Assembly: GCA_000719025.1 (NCBI GenBank)
Contig: JODP01000009.1
Coordinates: 124,001-188,000 of the forward strand
Direction of reading: 5' to 3'
From: Kineosporia aurantiaca JCM 3230
GTDB taxonomy: Bacteria > Actinomycetota > Actinomycetes > Actinomycetales > Kineosporiaceae
Length of the DNA stretch: 64,000 nt
In this document: one piece after another, positions 16,075 through 26,273 of the stretch
Layout: each line of letters begins with the position of its first letter
Numbering within the stretch: the first letter of the stretch is position 1
Translations under genes and position numbers: made by a program
Notes under the pieces: model-generated
The model's input: only the letters and a program-made list of their open reading frames with translations
What the model was told of the DNA's origin: nothing
Databases searched by the model: none

Positions 16075-17246
16075 CCCGCCACCACCTCCCCAAGGGGACT
16101 GAACTCCGCACTGACCCGGAAGCGTCCATTGTCGCTCTCAATCGTCAGTCGCCCGTTGGAGGACTCGACCCGCTCCCGCATCCCGACCAACCCGAGCCGG
16201 CCGCCGGTGTCGGAACGGCGTAGGGAAGAACTGGTGCCGTTCTCCACACAGACGCAGATCCGCCCGTCGTCCTCATGGACGTCCACTGTCGTCGGCCCTT
16301 CTCCGTGCCGATAGGCGTTCGTAAGCGCTTCCTGGACAACCCGATAGACGGTGACGCCGACGCTCGGCTCGACGAAACCGTCCGGGATGTCAATTGAGGG
16401 ACGCACGTCGAGACCGACGCTCTCGAAAGAGGCGATGAGTCCCTCCAGTCCGTTGAGGGACGGGGTAGGGCGCAGCGCCTCGTCGTCGGAGACTTCGTCT
16501 CCGCGGCGCAGAAGCACCAGGATCCGCTGGGTTTCGAGCACCACGGTCCGGGCGTTGGTCCGGGCCTTCTCCAGTGCCTCCCGGGACGAGTCGGCGGTTT
16601 CGGGCAGGCCGATCTCGGCGATCCCGAGATGCATGCTGAGCATGGCGACCTGGTGACCGACGACGTCGTGCAGGTCCCGGGCGATCCGGAGCCGCTCCTC
16701 GGTGACCCGGCGGGTGGCCTCGATCTCCCGGGTGGCAATGGCGTTTTCGGCCCGTTCCTCCAGAATCCACCACTGTTGCCCGTGAATTCTCAGGGCGGCC
16801 CCGGTCGCTCCGCCCCCGATGGCCGAGAACAGCGCGGCCACACCGACAACCGCGCCACCCCGGAAGCCGCCGAGGGTCATGAACGCGCTCAGGAAGAACA
16901 CGGCCACCACCGAGGTGGCGATCAGCGGCTGTTTTCCCCGGAAGGTGACCGAGAACAGCACCAGCACGGCCATCATCCAGACCGACAGCGGATCGTGGTC
17001 GACCGCGGTGACCGCGAAGGAGGCCGCGCTGGTCACCACCAGCCCGGCCCACGGCCGCCACCAGGACAGCGCGACCCCGGCGCCGGCCAGCAGCACCGAG
17101 AGGATGGTCGGCCAGTCCGATTCCCGCACGATCACGGCCACGATCTGACCGGTGAACACCAGGACGGCCAGGATGTAGGCGGCGATGTGCAGCATCTCGG
17201 GGCGACGGATCCACAGAGGCGCCGCCGGCCCGTCGTAACTGCTCAT
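16071..17246 (-). CDS. Sensor histidine kinase, NarX/DesK-like (HisKA_3)
   Basis: 391 residues from ATG 17246. About six membrane helices lie in residues 18-150. The dimerisation helix carries His193 in RIARDLHDVVGHQVAMLSMH, the HisKA_3 signature. The HATPase domain follows, with a shallow N box (VVQEALTNAYRHG) and the C-terminal LGLVGMRERVESSNGRL. It has no large external sensor, so the signal is probably sensed in or near the membrane. A palindrome 31 bp upstream lies between it and the divergent membrane-protein gene. Confidence 0.93.
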   Translation of the reverse strand: MSSYDGPAAPLWIRRPEMLHIAAYILAVLVFTGQIVAVIVRESDWPTILSVLLAGAGVALSWWRPWAGLVVTSAASFAVTAVDHDPLSVWMMAVLVLFSVTFRGKQPLIATSVVAVFFLSAFMTLGGFRGGAVVGVAALFSAIGGGATGAALRIHGQQWWILEERAENAIATREIEATRRVTEERLRIARDLHDVVGHQVAMLSMHLGIAEIGLPETADSSREALEKARTNARTVVLETQRILVLLRRGDEVSDDEALRPTPSLNGLEGLIASFESVGLDVRPSIDIPDGFVEPSVGVTVYRVVQEALTNAYRHGEGPTTVDVHEDDGRICVCVENGTSSSLRRSDTGGRLGLVGMRERVESSNGRLTIESDNGRFRVSAEFSPLGEVVAG

Positions 17247-17276
17247 GCTCCGATTCTGGTCCACCCAGGCGGGAAA

Positions 17277-17298
17277 ACGTACTTCGTTCGAAGTACGT
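17277..17298. promoter_or_regulatory. Perfect 10-bp inverted repeat in divergent promoter
   Basis: ACGTACTTCG and CGAAGTACGT flank TT, centred between the histidine-kinase start (17246) and the membrane-protein start (17331). It looks like a dimeric repressor or response-regulator site controlling one or both genes. The cognate protein is not identified; the LuxR-type regulator of the same locus is the nearest candidate. Confidence 0.65.
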
Positions 17299-17330
17299 GC
17301 CCCGGTCCGGCGCGGCCAAGACTTCATCTC

Positions 17331-17925
17331 ATGAATCAGAGAATGCCTTCCACGGCCCAGCTCTACCTGACCCGCGCGGTGCTCGCGGTGCTCTGGGCGG
17401 GCCTGTTCGCCCTGTCCCTGTCCTCGACCGGCACGCTGACCGCGAACTCCGACATCCCCGGCTTCGCCATCGTCCTGCTGATCCTCTACCCGGTGATCGA
17501 CATCGTCGCCTCGCTGGTCGACGTCCGCACCCAGCAGGCCGCCGGCAACTCCGGCGCGGTCCGGATCCAGCTGGTCAACACCGCGATCAGCACGGTCACG
17601 GCGGTGGCCCTGGCGATCGCCGCGAACGACGGCCCGGCCTCGGTGCTGCGCGTCTTCGGCGCCTGGGCCCTGCTCACCGGCCTGATCCAGCTCGCCCTGG
17701 GGATCATCCGGCGGCGCCAGGGCGTGGGCGGGCAGTGGCCGATGATCCTCAGCGGCGCGTTTTCCTCCGTCATCGGCCTGATGTTCGTGATGATGGCGTC
17801 GAAGACCGAGATCTCACTGGGCAGCCTGAACGGGTACCCCGTCGGCGGGGCAATTTTCTACCTGTTCTCCACGTTCCGGCTGTACCGCACGGCACGGAAC
17901 CACCCGGCACGAACGGAGACCAGCA

Positions 17926-17933
<8 letters not shown>
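17331..17933 (+). CDS. DUF308-like small membrane protein
   Basis: 200 residues from ATG 17331 (ATG 17343 is an alternative). About six hydrophobic helices occur with short loops, resembling the HdeD/DUF308 group. No catalytic motif is visible. Its last codons overlap the flavoprotein gene by 8 nt, so the two are co-translated. The palindrome 33 bp upstream probably regulates it. No ribosome site precedes the start. Confidence 0.75.
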
Positions 17934-19365
<1,432 letters not shown>

Positions 19366-19436
19366 ACTCGGCGGAACCCTCGGGTCCCGGACAGCGTCCA
19401 AGCTACGGATGCTGACTACGGGTGGAGGCGTTGGCG

Positions 19437-20015
19437 ATGAGCTGGAAGCAGGGCCGGACGATGCTCGGCCTCACGGTTGCGGGGCTGGTCCTGGCCGGGT
19501 GCGGGGCCGGCAGCGAGGCGTCGGTGAACACCGGCGCCGATCCGGGGCCGAGCATCGAGGGCAAGTGGTATCCGGTGCAGATCGCCGGGTACGCGGCTGA
19601 TCCCTGGCAGGTGCCCAGCTACGCCGACGCCTACGTCGAGTTCGGGGACGGCACGTGGAAGAGCAGCGACGGCTGCAACACCACGACGGGCAGCTACAAG
19701 CTTTCCGGGGATGGGGCGTTCGGTGCGCAGACGGGCGGGGTGTCTACCCTGCGCGGGTGCGCCAACGTCCCGAACACCGCTGTACTCCAAAAGGCTCAGC
19801 GAGTCGAGATCAGCTCCGGAACGCTGGTTTTCAGCTCTTCCGGGGAACTCGGGCGATACAGCCGGACGCCGACCACGCCGTCGCCGATGCCCAAACAGAA
19901 GGCAGCTACCGATCCGAGCACGGCGGACTCGGGCCCGACGAAACCCGCCACTCCCTCGTCCGCCGAGGCCGGCGTCCTCAAACACACCGATCCAAGTGTG
20001 CCACCGCCGCCCTGA
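19437..20015 (+). CDS. Secreted lipoprotein with META/HslJ-like domain
   Basis: 192 residues from ATG 19437, with GGAGG 8 nt upstream. The signal peptide ends in lipobox LAGC (GLVLAGCGAGS). The domain at about 40-140 shows the META/HslJ pattern: IEGKWYPVQ, then a SSDGCNTTTGSY block and LRGCANVP. A Thr/Pro/Ser-rich tail follows the domain. HslJ-like proteins are linked to heat or antibiotic stress in enterobacteria; function here is unknown. Confidence 0.75.
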   Translation: MSWKQGRTMLGLTVAGLVLAGCGAGSEASVNTGADPGPSIEGKWYPVQIAGYAADPWQVPSYADAYVEFGDGTWKSSDGCNTTTGSYKLSGDGAFGAQTGGVSTLRGCANVPNTAVLQKAQRVEISSGTLVFSSSGELGRYSRTPTTPSPMPKQKAATDPSTADSGPTKPATPSSAEAGVLKHTDPSVPPPP

Positions 20016-20137
20016 ACCAGACCTTGACCTGGATTTGACCGACGAGCGGGCAACTTGGCCGGGCGCTCGACCGTCCTGATGGGCAGAGGGGCCGGCGCTA
20101 CCGGTCGGCCCCGTGTCGACGGATCAGGAAAGGTGCC

Positions 20138-21151
20138 ATGTCCAGCGTCTTCTCGCGGGGTCGGACCCGGATGGCCGGGCTGCTGGCGGCGGCCCTGGTG
20201 GCCGCCGTGGCCATCCCGGTGACCCTGCACCTGCGACCGGCCAGTGCCGCCGAGTACCCGGGCCCGGGTGCGGTGAGCGGCAACATCACCGTGCACGACC
20301 CGTCGATGGTGAAGGGACCGGACGGCACGTACCTGCTGGCCGCCACCGCGCCGGGGATCGACCTGCGCACCTCCACCGACCGGACCAAGTTCACGTACAC
20401 CGGAAAGGCCTTCCCCAGCGGGCTTTCCGCCACCGATGCGTACACCGGGGTCGCCAACGGCAACCTCTGGGCGCCGGACCTGTCGTACCGGAACGGCAAG
20501 TACTACCTGTACTTCGCCGCCTCCTCGTTCGGCAAGAACACCTCGGCGATCTTCCTGGCCACCAGCACCACCGGCAAGCCCGGCAGCTGGACCAGCCAGG
20601 GCAAGATCTACTCGACCACGACCAGCAGCGACCACAACGCGATCGACCCGAACCTGGTGGTCGACCGCAGCGGCCGGTGGTGGCTCTCGCTCGGCTCGTT
20701 CTGGACCGGGATCAAGATGATCGAGCTGAACCCCAGTACCGGAAAACGGATCTCGAGCAGCTCGACGGTCTACAGCCTGGCCTCCCGTCCGGGCAGCACC
20801 GCGCTGGAAGCGCCCGCGATCATCTATCACGCCGGCTACTACTACCTCTTCACCTCGTGGGACGCGTGCTGCCAGGGGGTGAACAGCACCTACCGAATCA
20901 TGGTCGGGCGCTCCAAGACGATCACCGGGCCGTACAAGGACCGGCCGGGCAATCTGCTGACCAGCGGTGGCGGCACGCAGATCCTGGGCACCCACGGCAC
21001 GATCGTCGGGCCCGGCGGGCAGTCCGTGATCCAGGACACGGACGGCGACGTGCTCGTCTACCACTACTACGACGGGGCCGACAACGGCGTGGCCAAGCTG
21101 GGGATCAACCGGCTCACCTGGGACGCGTCGAACTGGCCGACCGTGTCCTGA
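20138..21151 (+). CDS. Secreted GH43 arabinan endo-1,5-alpha-L-arabinosidase
   Basis: 337 residues with an N-terminal signal peptide (basic start, LLAAALVAAVAIPVTLHL, cleavage after ASA). The five-blade GH43 propeller acids are recognisable: Asp in HDPSMV (base), Asp in AIDPNLVVD (pKa modulator) and Glu in LEAPAII (acid). WAPDLSY and GNLWAPD are typical of arabinanases. No binding module is attached. It would cut plant-cell-wall arabinan outside the cell. GGAAAGG precedes the ATG. No transporter or regulator for arabinose lies nearby. Confidence 0.9.
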   Translation: MSSVFSRGRTRMAGLLAAALVAAVAIPVTLHLRPASAAEYPGPGAVSGNITVHDPSMVKGPDGTYLLAATAPGIDLRTSTDRTKFTYTGKAFPSGLSATDAYTGVANGNLWAPDLSYRNGKYYLYFAASSFGKNTSAIFLATSTTGKPGSWTSQGKIYSTTTSSDHNAIDPNLVVDRSGRWWLSLGSFWTGIKMIELNPSTGKRISSSSTVYSLASRPGSTALEAPAIIYHAGYYYLFTSWDACCQGVNSTYRIMVGRSKTITGPYKDRPGNLLTSGGGTQILGTHGTIVGPGGQSVIQDTDGDVLVYHYYDGADNGVAKLGINRLTWDASNWPTVS

Positions 21152-21226
21152 CCGTCACCTTCGGTACGTGTGCACCGTTTTGGGTAACCCGGTGCGCGAC
21201 GGTTCGGGTGCATCTGGTGCACTGGC

Positions 21227-21252
21227 GACCCCCATGATCAACAGTGGGGGTC
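21227..21252. terminator. Hairpin after the GH43 gene
   Basis: GACCCCCA and TGGGGGTC form a perfect 8-bp stem with a 10-nt loop, 75 bp after the GH43 stop. Just before it, GTGCA..TGCAC (21208-21222) is another small inverted repeat. There is no T tract. It could instead act on the next gene. Confidence 0.45.
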
Positions 21253-21279
21253 GTCCAGGAAACGGAGATTCCGCACCAG

Positions 21280-21798
21280 ATGAACAGGATCGGCCACCAG
21301 GCCGCTGCCCAGGCAGCTTGGCTCGGTTTCTGCACCGGCGAACGGCTACTGCTCCACGATTCGGCACTGAGCTGGCAACACGTCCTGACCGGGATGGTCG
21401 TGGCGTCCAGCATGTGCGCGGACGACTGGTCCCCGGACTCCGATCAGGGCGGGGTGATGGCAAAGATCATTCCGGGCGGGCACCGTGGGCCCACTCACAT
21501 GCCCGAACTGGTCGCGGCGGTGCTGTTCGGACTCACCCACGTGGTCGGCGACGACCTCGACTGGTTCGTTCTGGCCGCCGCCGCGGCCTGGGGCTCGCAC
21601 TTGTTCGTCGACTTCTTCTGGGGTGGCATCCCGTTCCTGATCCCGACCCTGTTCGGGCACAAGAAGCGGATCGGTACCAAGCTGGACACCGGTGGGCCGG
21701 CCGAGCACTGGATGACCCTGGTACTGGTCACCCTGGCGATACCGCTGGGCTACGTGGCCTTCGGGGGAGACATCCCGGCCTCCTGGATCGTCAGCTGA
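21280..21798 (+). CDS. YdjM/DUF457-like membrane-bound metal-dependent hydrolase family protein
   Basis: 172 residues from ATG 21280, with GGAG 12 nt upstream. The sequence DDWSPDSDQ and GGHRGPTH contain the conserved Asp and His residues proposed to bind metal in this family. Hydrophobic helices follow (AAVLFGLTHVV, LAAAAAWGSHLFVDFFW, LVTLAIPLGYVAF). A second copy of the family occurs at 50511-50993 with the same PDSDQ and GGHRGxTH motifs. The biochemical role is not established for this group. Confidence 0.75.
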   Translation: MNRIGHQAAAQAAWLGFCTGERLLLHDSALSWQHVLTGMVVASSMCADDWSPDSDQGGVMAKIIPGGHRGPTHMPELVAAVLFGLTHVVGDDLDWFVLAAAAAWGSHLFVDFFWGGIPFLIPTLFGHKKRIGTKLDTGGPAEHWMTLVLVTLAIPLGYVAFGGDIPASWIVS

Positions 21799-21899
21799 TC
21801 GCTTCCGGCCCGGTGCCTGCGACCGGGCACCGGGCCGGGCGCTCTTTTCTTGCGGCAGAACGAATTGAAGGACGCGTGCGGCCGCGGGAGGGTGGGTGG

Positions 21900-22298
21900 A
21901 TGAGCGTTCTGGATGATCTGACGCAGGCTTACGGGGTAGGGCCGGAGGCGACGCATCAGGCGCTCGCCCGGCACCTGGCAGACGAGGTCGAGGTCCGGCA
22001 CGAACCCGCCGAGCCGGCCGACGGGGTCTATCCGGCTGCCGTCGTGCTGCAGGCGCTGGCGCAGCGGGCTGAGCTCTTCACCGCGCTGATGCCCGATTAT
22101 GCCGAGACCGGTCAGGTGTCTCAGCAGGGCGCGGAGATCACGGTCGACCTGGTGGTGAGCGGGACCCTGGCCGACGGTCAGCGGATCGAGGTGGCCGGCG
22201 TAGACGTCCTCACCGTGCGCGAGGAGCGGATCGTGCGTCTGCTCAGCCGGTTCTCGGCCGAGCAGATGCGACCCCTGCTGGACGCACTGGCCCGGTGA
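21900..22298 (+). CDS. SnoaL-like / NTF2-fold protein
   Basis: 132 residues from ATG 21900, with GGGAGG 8 nt upstream. The pattern LADEVEVRHEP, AAVVLQALAQRAELF, then strands ITVDLVVSGTL and GQRIEVAGVDVLTVREERI is that of a SnoaL/NTF2 alpha+beta cone. Such domains are small hydrolases, cyclases or ligand-binding proteins. Catalytic residues cannot be assigned. The 12-bp tandem repeat starts exactly at its stop codon. Confidence 0.72.
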   Translation: MSVLDDLTQAYGVGPEATHQALARHLADEVEVRHEPAEPADGVYPAAVVLQALAQRAELFTALMPDYAETGQVSQQGAEITVDLVVSGTLADGQRIEVAGVDVLTVREERIVRLLSRFSAEQMRPLLDALAR

Positions 22299-22373
22299 CG
22301 GCTCAGTCGTTGGCTCGGCTGACGGCTCAGCTGACGGCTCAGTCGATGGCTCAGGTGACGGCTTAGTTGACGG
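22298..22373. repeat. 12-bp degenerate tandem repeat between convergent genes
   Basis: Six 12-bp units and a partial seventh, with consensus ACGGCTCAGTYG (units begin at 22298, 22310, 22322, 22334, 22346, 22358 and 22370). Units 1 and 4 are identical; the others differ by one to four bases. The array begins in the SnoaL stop codon and runs into the 3' end of the facing membrane-protein gene, so copy number alters both 3' ends. Confidence 0.85.
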
Positions 22374-22902
22374 CGAACTTGTGGTCCTTGCCCGCGACCC
22401 TCAGGGTCAGCGTGCCCGGATCCTCGCCGTCCGGCACCAAGAACTGCAGCTTCACCGTTCTGGTCCTGCCCGCGGCGACCTCGACGGTGCCCTGCGACCG
22501 GCTCTTGTAGGTGTGGGCCAAGCCGGTCTTCAGCTTCTGCTCGCCGCCGGCCACGCTGACCGGGACCGCCGCGGCATTGCGCACCTGCACCAGCACCGTG
22601 ACCAGTTGCTGCTGCTTCGCCTTCTGCTCGGTGACCTTGGCCTTTTCCGGCACGGTGGCGACCACCGAGACCTTCTGCTCGGTGCCCCCGCTGGTCACCT
22701 TGCCCTCGATCGTCGCGGCCTTACCAAGGGACGCGGCGGGGCTGAGGAACGCCGGCAGCTCGCCGAAATGGAGCAGCACGGCGGCGGTGAAGATCAACCC
22801 GGCCACCAGCAGGGCCGAAAGCATGGCCGCAGGGCCCCCTCGGGGATCCTCCTTCTTCGAGGACTTCGGTCGATCGCGGCGCCTCTTGTCGTCGTCCGCC
22901 AT
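22363..22902 (-). CDS. Single-pass membrane protein of unknown function
   Basis: 179 residues from the second of two adjacent ATGs (22902), for which GAAAGG has proper spacing. The N-terminus is highly charged (ADDDKRRRDRPKSSKKEDPR), followed by one membrane helix (AAMLSALLVAGLIFTAAVLL) and an external domain of about 120 residues with alternating beta segments (VTVLVQVRNAAAVPVSVAGG, RTRTVKLQFLVPDGEDPG). The external part looks like an immunoglobulin-like beta sandwich. No family recognised. Its 3' end lies in the tandem repeat. Confidence 0.6.
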   Translation of the reverse strand: MADDDKRRRDRPKSSKKEDPRGGPAAMLSALLVAGLIFTAAVLLHFGELPAFLSPAASLGKAATIEGKVTSGGTEQKVSVVATVPEKAKVTEQKAKQQQLVTVLVQVRNAAAVPVSVAGGEQKLKTGLAHTYKSRSQGTVEVAAGRTRTVKLQFLVPDGEDPGTLTLRVAGKDHKFAVN

Positions 22903-23006
22903 CATCGCCTTTCCCCGATTTTGACCACCGCTTTTGCCGACAACCCGGGCAACATCGTGCTCAGCGTCGGGCCGGTCTGACAAGTCCGCGGACGGCGGGC
23001 GTGCGA

Positions 23007-23831
23007 TCAGGCGGTGGGGACCTGGGCGGAGGCGATCTGGGCGCGCAGGATCGGGCGGGATCGTTCACCGGTCTCCACCGCCCGGGCCCGCCTGGTCATG
23101 GCTTCCTCGAGCTCTGCCCGCCGGGCCGGTGAGAGCGCGCGGTAGGGCGGGAGCTTGACGTAGAACGACTGGAACTCCTGGAGCACGTCCTCCGCCGCCG
23201 GGAACGGGTAGTCGGCCGTGTAGGGCCGGACCTCAACGTCCACGAAGCCGGCGGTGGAGAGCGCGGCGGAGAGTTCTTCGCTCCTCAGGTACTCGAAGGG
23301 CATCTCGATCGGCGCCCCGATGTCGGAAGCCGCCTCGGACAGGATCCGGATCAGCGGCGATCCGTCCACCGCGGCCCAATGCACTACTTGGAGAGTCGCG
23401 CCCGGTCGGAGGACGCGGAGCAGTTCGGACAGCGCGGTCGGTACGCCGGGCCCCAGAAACATCACCGTGAACACCGAAAACGCAGCGTCGAAGGAGTCGT
23501 CGGGGTACTTCAGCGCCATCGCGTCCATCACTTCGGCCGAGGTTCCCTCCGGAAGCGAGGGGAGGCCGGCCAGCCGTCCGGCAATGTGGTTGATCAGCAG
23601 CGGTGACGTGTCGATCGCGTTCGCCCGCAGCCCTCGCAGGGCCGCCGAGATGGTCAGGGGACCCGTGCCGGCGCCCACGTCCAGCACGTGAGCCCCAGGC
23701 GGGAGCGCGCTCGCGTCCAGCAGTTCGTCGGCGATCATCCGGGTTACCGGCTCGACCCAGCGGGTGGTGGCGGGCAGCGAGAGCTCGAACGGGTCTTCGG
23801 CGGTCAGTGTTGCGGTCGGTGTGCTGTTCAT
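23007..23831 (-). CDS. Class I SAM-dependent methyltransferase
   Basis: 274 residues from ATG 23831. Motif I is VLDVGAGTGPLTI, then AIDTSPLLI, AEVMDAMALKYPDDSFDAAF and LLRVLRPGATLQVV. It is a UbiE/Methyltransf_25-type small-molecule enzyme. It is divergent from an AraC-family regulator 91 bp away, the likely controller. No clear ribosome site precedes the ATG; GTG/ATG codons further upstream would enter the AraC promoter. Confidence 0.8.
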   Translation of the reverse strand: MNSTPTATLTAEDPFELSLPATTRWVEPVTRMIADELLDASALPPGAHVLDVGAGTGPLTISAALRGLRANAIDTSPLLINHIAGRLAGLPSLPEGTSAEVMDAMALKYPDDSFDAAFSVFTVMFLGPGVPTALSELLRVLRPGATLQVVHWAAVDGSPLIRILSEAASDIGAPIEMPFEYLRSEELSAALSTAGFVDVEVRPYTADYPFPAAEDVLQEFQSFYVKLPPYRALSPARRAELEEAMTRRARAVETGERSRPILRAQIASAQVPTA

Positions 23832-23922
23832 GGGGTAAGCACACCAAAGTTGATCTTCCCGTCCCATGTCCGGTTGCGACCAGTCCATACGCGTTTGGTC
23901 CGTCGGTTCGTAGGCTGGTTCG

Positions 23923-24828
23923 GTGGACGTTCTCAGCGAGGTCATTAGCGGCGTGCGGGTTGGCCGGGCCGAGGCCTGCCGGGTAGCTCAGTCCGGCTCC
24001 TGGACTCTGCGCTACCCCCCGATGAACGTCAGCGGGTTCCATGTGCTGGTGCGGGGCACGGCCTGGCTGTTGACCGAGGGAGACGAGCCCCGCCAGATGT
24101 CGCCAGGCGACGTCGTTCTCGTCCCGGCCGGCACCGAACACGGATTGAGTCACCGGCCCGGACGGCTGCGGGACGCGCCCCTGGCCCGGCTGGGGGCGAC
24201 CTCGGACCAGCCGGTGACCGATGCCGAATTCGTCTGCGGGGCCTACTGGTTGCGCCAGGCTCCGATGCCGCCGGTCCTGACCGGCCTGCCCGACGTGATC
24301 CTGGTCCCGGCCGACGAACAGGCCAATCCGCACCTGCGAGCCCTGTTCACCCTGCTCGAGGCGCATGTGGCGGATACCGATCCCGGGGCCGCGATTGCCC
24401 GGTCGGCCCTGCTGGACCTGCTCCTGACCCACATTCTCCGCGGCTGGCTGCGCCGTCAGCACGGCGCCGCCCTCCCGGAGGGCAACGATCCGGCCGTCGC
24501 CGCGGCGCTTCGGCGGATCCACCAGGACCCGGCCCGGGTCTGGACTGTGGCCCAGCTGGCGGCGCCGGCCGGGATGTCGGTCAAGGTGTTCACCCGGCTC
24601 TTCACCGAGGCCACCGGCCAGTCGCCGGGGGCCTACATGTCCACCTGGCGGCTCGGCCGGGCGGCCCGGTTACTGCAGGAGACGTCGGCCCCGCTGGCGT
24701 CCATCGCCGGACAGGTGGGTTACGCGACCGAGTTCTCCTTCAGCGCGGCCTTCCGCCGTAAGTACGGGATGGCGCCGGGCCGCTTTCGTTCCTTACCCGA
24801 ACCTCCGGCGGGCCTGCTCACGCACTGA
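23923..24828 (+). CDS. AraC-family regulator (Cupin_6 sensor)
   Basis: 301 residues from GTG 23923. The cupin sensor runs to about residue 170 (GSWTLRYPPMNVSGFHVLV, MSPGDVVLVPAGTEHGLS). The two-helix-turn-helix DNA-binding domain covers about 195-290 (VAQLAAPAGMSVKVFTRLF, IAGQVGYATEFSFSAAFRRK). It faces a methyltransferase gene across 91 bp in which GACCA..TGGTC half-sites occur. It probably represses or activates that gene in response to a small hydrophobic ligand. Confidence 0.88.
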   Translation: MDVLSEVISGVRVGRAEACRVAQSGSWTLRYPPMNVSGFHVLVRGTAWLLTEGDEPRQMSPGDVVLVPAGTEHGLSHRPGRLRDAPLARLGATSDQPVTDAEFVCGAYWLRQAPMPPVLTGLPDVILVPADEQANPHLRALFTLLEAHVADTDPGAAIARSALLDLLLTHILRGWLRRQHGAALPEGNDPAVAAALRRIHQDPARVWTVAQLAAPAGMSVKVFTRLFTEATGQSPGAYMSTWRLGRAARLLQETSAPLASIAGQVGYATEFSFSAAFRRKYGMAPGRFRSLPEPPAGLLTH

Positions 24829-24894
24829 TGACAAACGTCCATTGTTGTCAGCGAAGCCACCCAACCGACGCTTAAGGCCCAAGAGAATGGGCGG

Positions 24895-25470
24895 GTGGAA
24901 ATTCGCGTCGCCACGATCGACGACCTGCCCGCCCTGGCGGCGACCCTCGCGGACGCGTTTCTCGACGACCCGGTGTGGAGCTGGATGCTTCCGGAGCGGA
25001 ATCGGTACATCCGACTGCGCCGGATCCTTGGTGCACTGCTCGAACCGGCGCTACCTACAGGACAAGTGAGGACGACGGCGGAGCGCGACGCGGTGGCGGT
25101 GTGGTCCGCCCCCGGCCAGTGGCAGCTCCCGTTGCCCGCTGTCCTGCGCGTTGCCCCGCCTTTGATCCGCGGTGCCGGTCTCCGCCTACCCCGCGTGCTC
25201 CGGCGGACTGGCGAGGTTGAGCGAGCTCACCAACAGCAGCCGCCGGAGCACTGGTCACTGGAATTCCTCGGCACGGCCGCAGCCGTCCGGGGGAAGGGGA
25301 TCGGCGCGGCCCTGCTCGAGGAGGGCCTGGAGCGATTGGCCGGGACTCCGGTGTACCTGGAGTCCTCCAACCCCCGGAACCTGCCCTTCTACCGGCGTCA
25401 CGGATTCGAGGTCACCGGCACCGTCGAGGTGCGATCCGGGCCGCCGCAATGGACCTTGTGGCGGGGTTAG
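24895..25470 (+). CDS. GNAT-family N-acetyltransferase
   Basis: 191 residues from GTG 24895. Acetyl-CoA-binding motif A is AAVRGKGIGAALLEEGLERL (R-x-x-G-x-G/A), and motif B is YLESSNPRNLPFYRRHGFEV. The substrate cannot be told. Its TAG overlaps the stop codon of the facing gene: the four bases TTAG at 25467-25470 hold both stops. Confidence 0.85.
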   Translation: MEIRVATIDDLPALAATLADAFLDDPVWSWMLPERNRYIRLRRILGALLEPALPTGQVRTTAERDAVAVWSAPGQWQLPLPAVLRVAPPLIRGAGLRLPRVLRRTGEVERAHQQQPPEHWSLEFLGTAAAVRGKGIGAALLEEGLERLAGTPVYLESSNPRNLPFYRRHGFEVTGTVEVRSGPPQWTLWRG

Positions 25471-26273
25471 AGCCAGTTCCAGAACCGCCGGTAGGCCCCG
25501 ACCGCCCAGTCCTGGACCTCGCCGATCGCGGCCCGGGGCGGCAGGGGAGTGCGGCCGGTCTCCAGCGCGGTCACCACCTCGGCGGACACCGCGTCGATCT
25601 CGTCCAGCACCACCCGCAGATCCTTCACCTGCCCGGACTTCACCTCGAGGACCCGTTGCCGCTCGGCCTCGGGCATCGGCAGGGTCAGCCGCCCGTGCTG
25701 CACGATCTCCCGGCCCTGCAGAGCGAGCCTGAGGGCGTGCGAGGCGTACTTGACGTCGTACCCGTACTTCTCGACCAGCTCCGGGCGGTTCGGCTTCCCG
25801 CGTCCACCCTTGACCAGGGCCTCACGCTGGTGCTGCATGAAACCGAGGAACCGCCGCGCGGCGTCCTGGGACAGGAACAGCTCCCGCATCGCCCGCAGTT
25901 CGTGGCCCAGCTCGTTGCAGAACAGCACGTCCGGCTCCGGTGCGAACAGCGGCAGCAGCGCGGTCGGGTTGCCCTTCACCGCCAGCTGCAGATACTTCCG
26001 CAGCGAGTACAGGGCCAGGTCGGTGTCGCCCGGCCCCGAGCGCGCCCCTTCGGCCTGGGACCGGGCGATGTAGCTGTCCCGCGGATTGCCCAGCCCGATC
26101 AGCCAGGTGGCGGGCTCGACGAACACGCCCATCTCGTCGTGGTCGTCAGTACCCGCGATGGCGATGCCGTGCACTCCCGAGCCCACGGTGGTCCGCAGGA
26201 TCTGGCCCGCCTCGGCCACCTCCCGGTCCCCGTACTCCAGCACCGGTGCGGCCAGCAGTTCCTGGGTGTTCAT
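25467..26273 (-). CDS. Predicted nucleotidyltransferase (DNA polymerase beta superfamily)
   Basis: 268 residues from ATG 26273, with AGGAGGG upstream. The N-terminal part has GSGVHG and GTDDHDEMGVFVEP, which correspond to the GS motif and the metal-binding aspartates of minimal nucleotidyltransferases. A helical C-terminal part follows (KYGYDVKYASHALRLALQG). Homologues in phage and bacteria are called predicted nucleotidyltransferases and some cluster with RNA repair genes; none is seen here. The acceptor is unknown. Confidence 0.75.
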   Translation of the reverse strand: MNTQELLAAPVLEYGDREVAEAGQILRTTVGSGVHGIAIAGTDDHDEMGVFVEPATWLIGLGNPRDSYIARSQAEGARSGPGDTDLALYSLRKYLQLAVKGNPTALLPLFAPEPDVLFCNELGHELRAMRELFLSQDAARRFLGFMQHQREALVKGGRGKPNRPELVEKYGYDVKYASHALRLALQGREIVQHGRLTLPMPEAERQRVLEVKSGQVKDLRVVLDEIDAVSAEVVTALETGRTPLPPRAAIGEVQDWAVGAYRRFWNWL

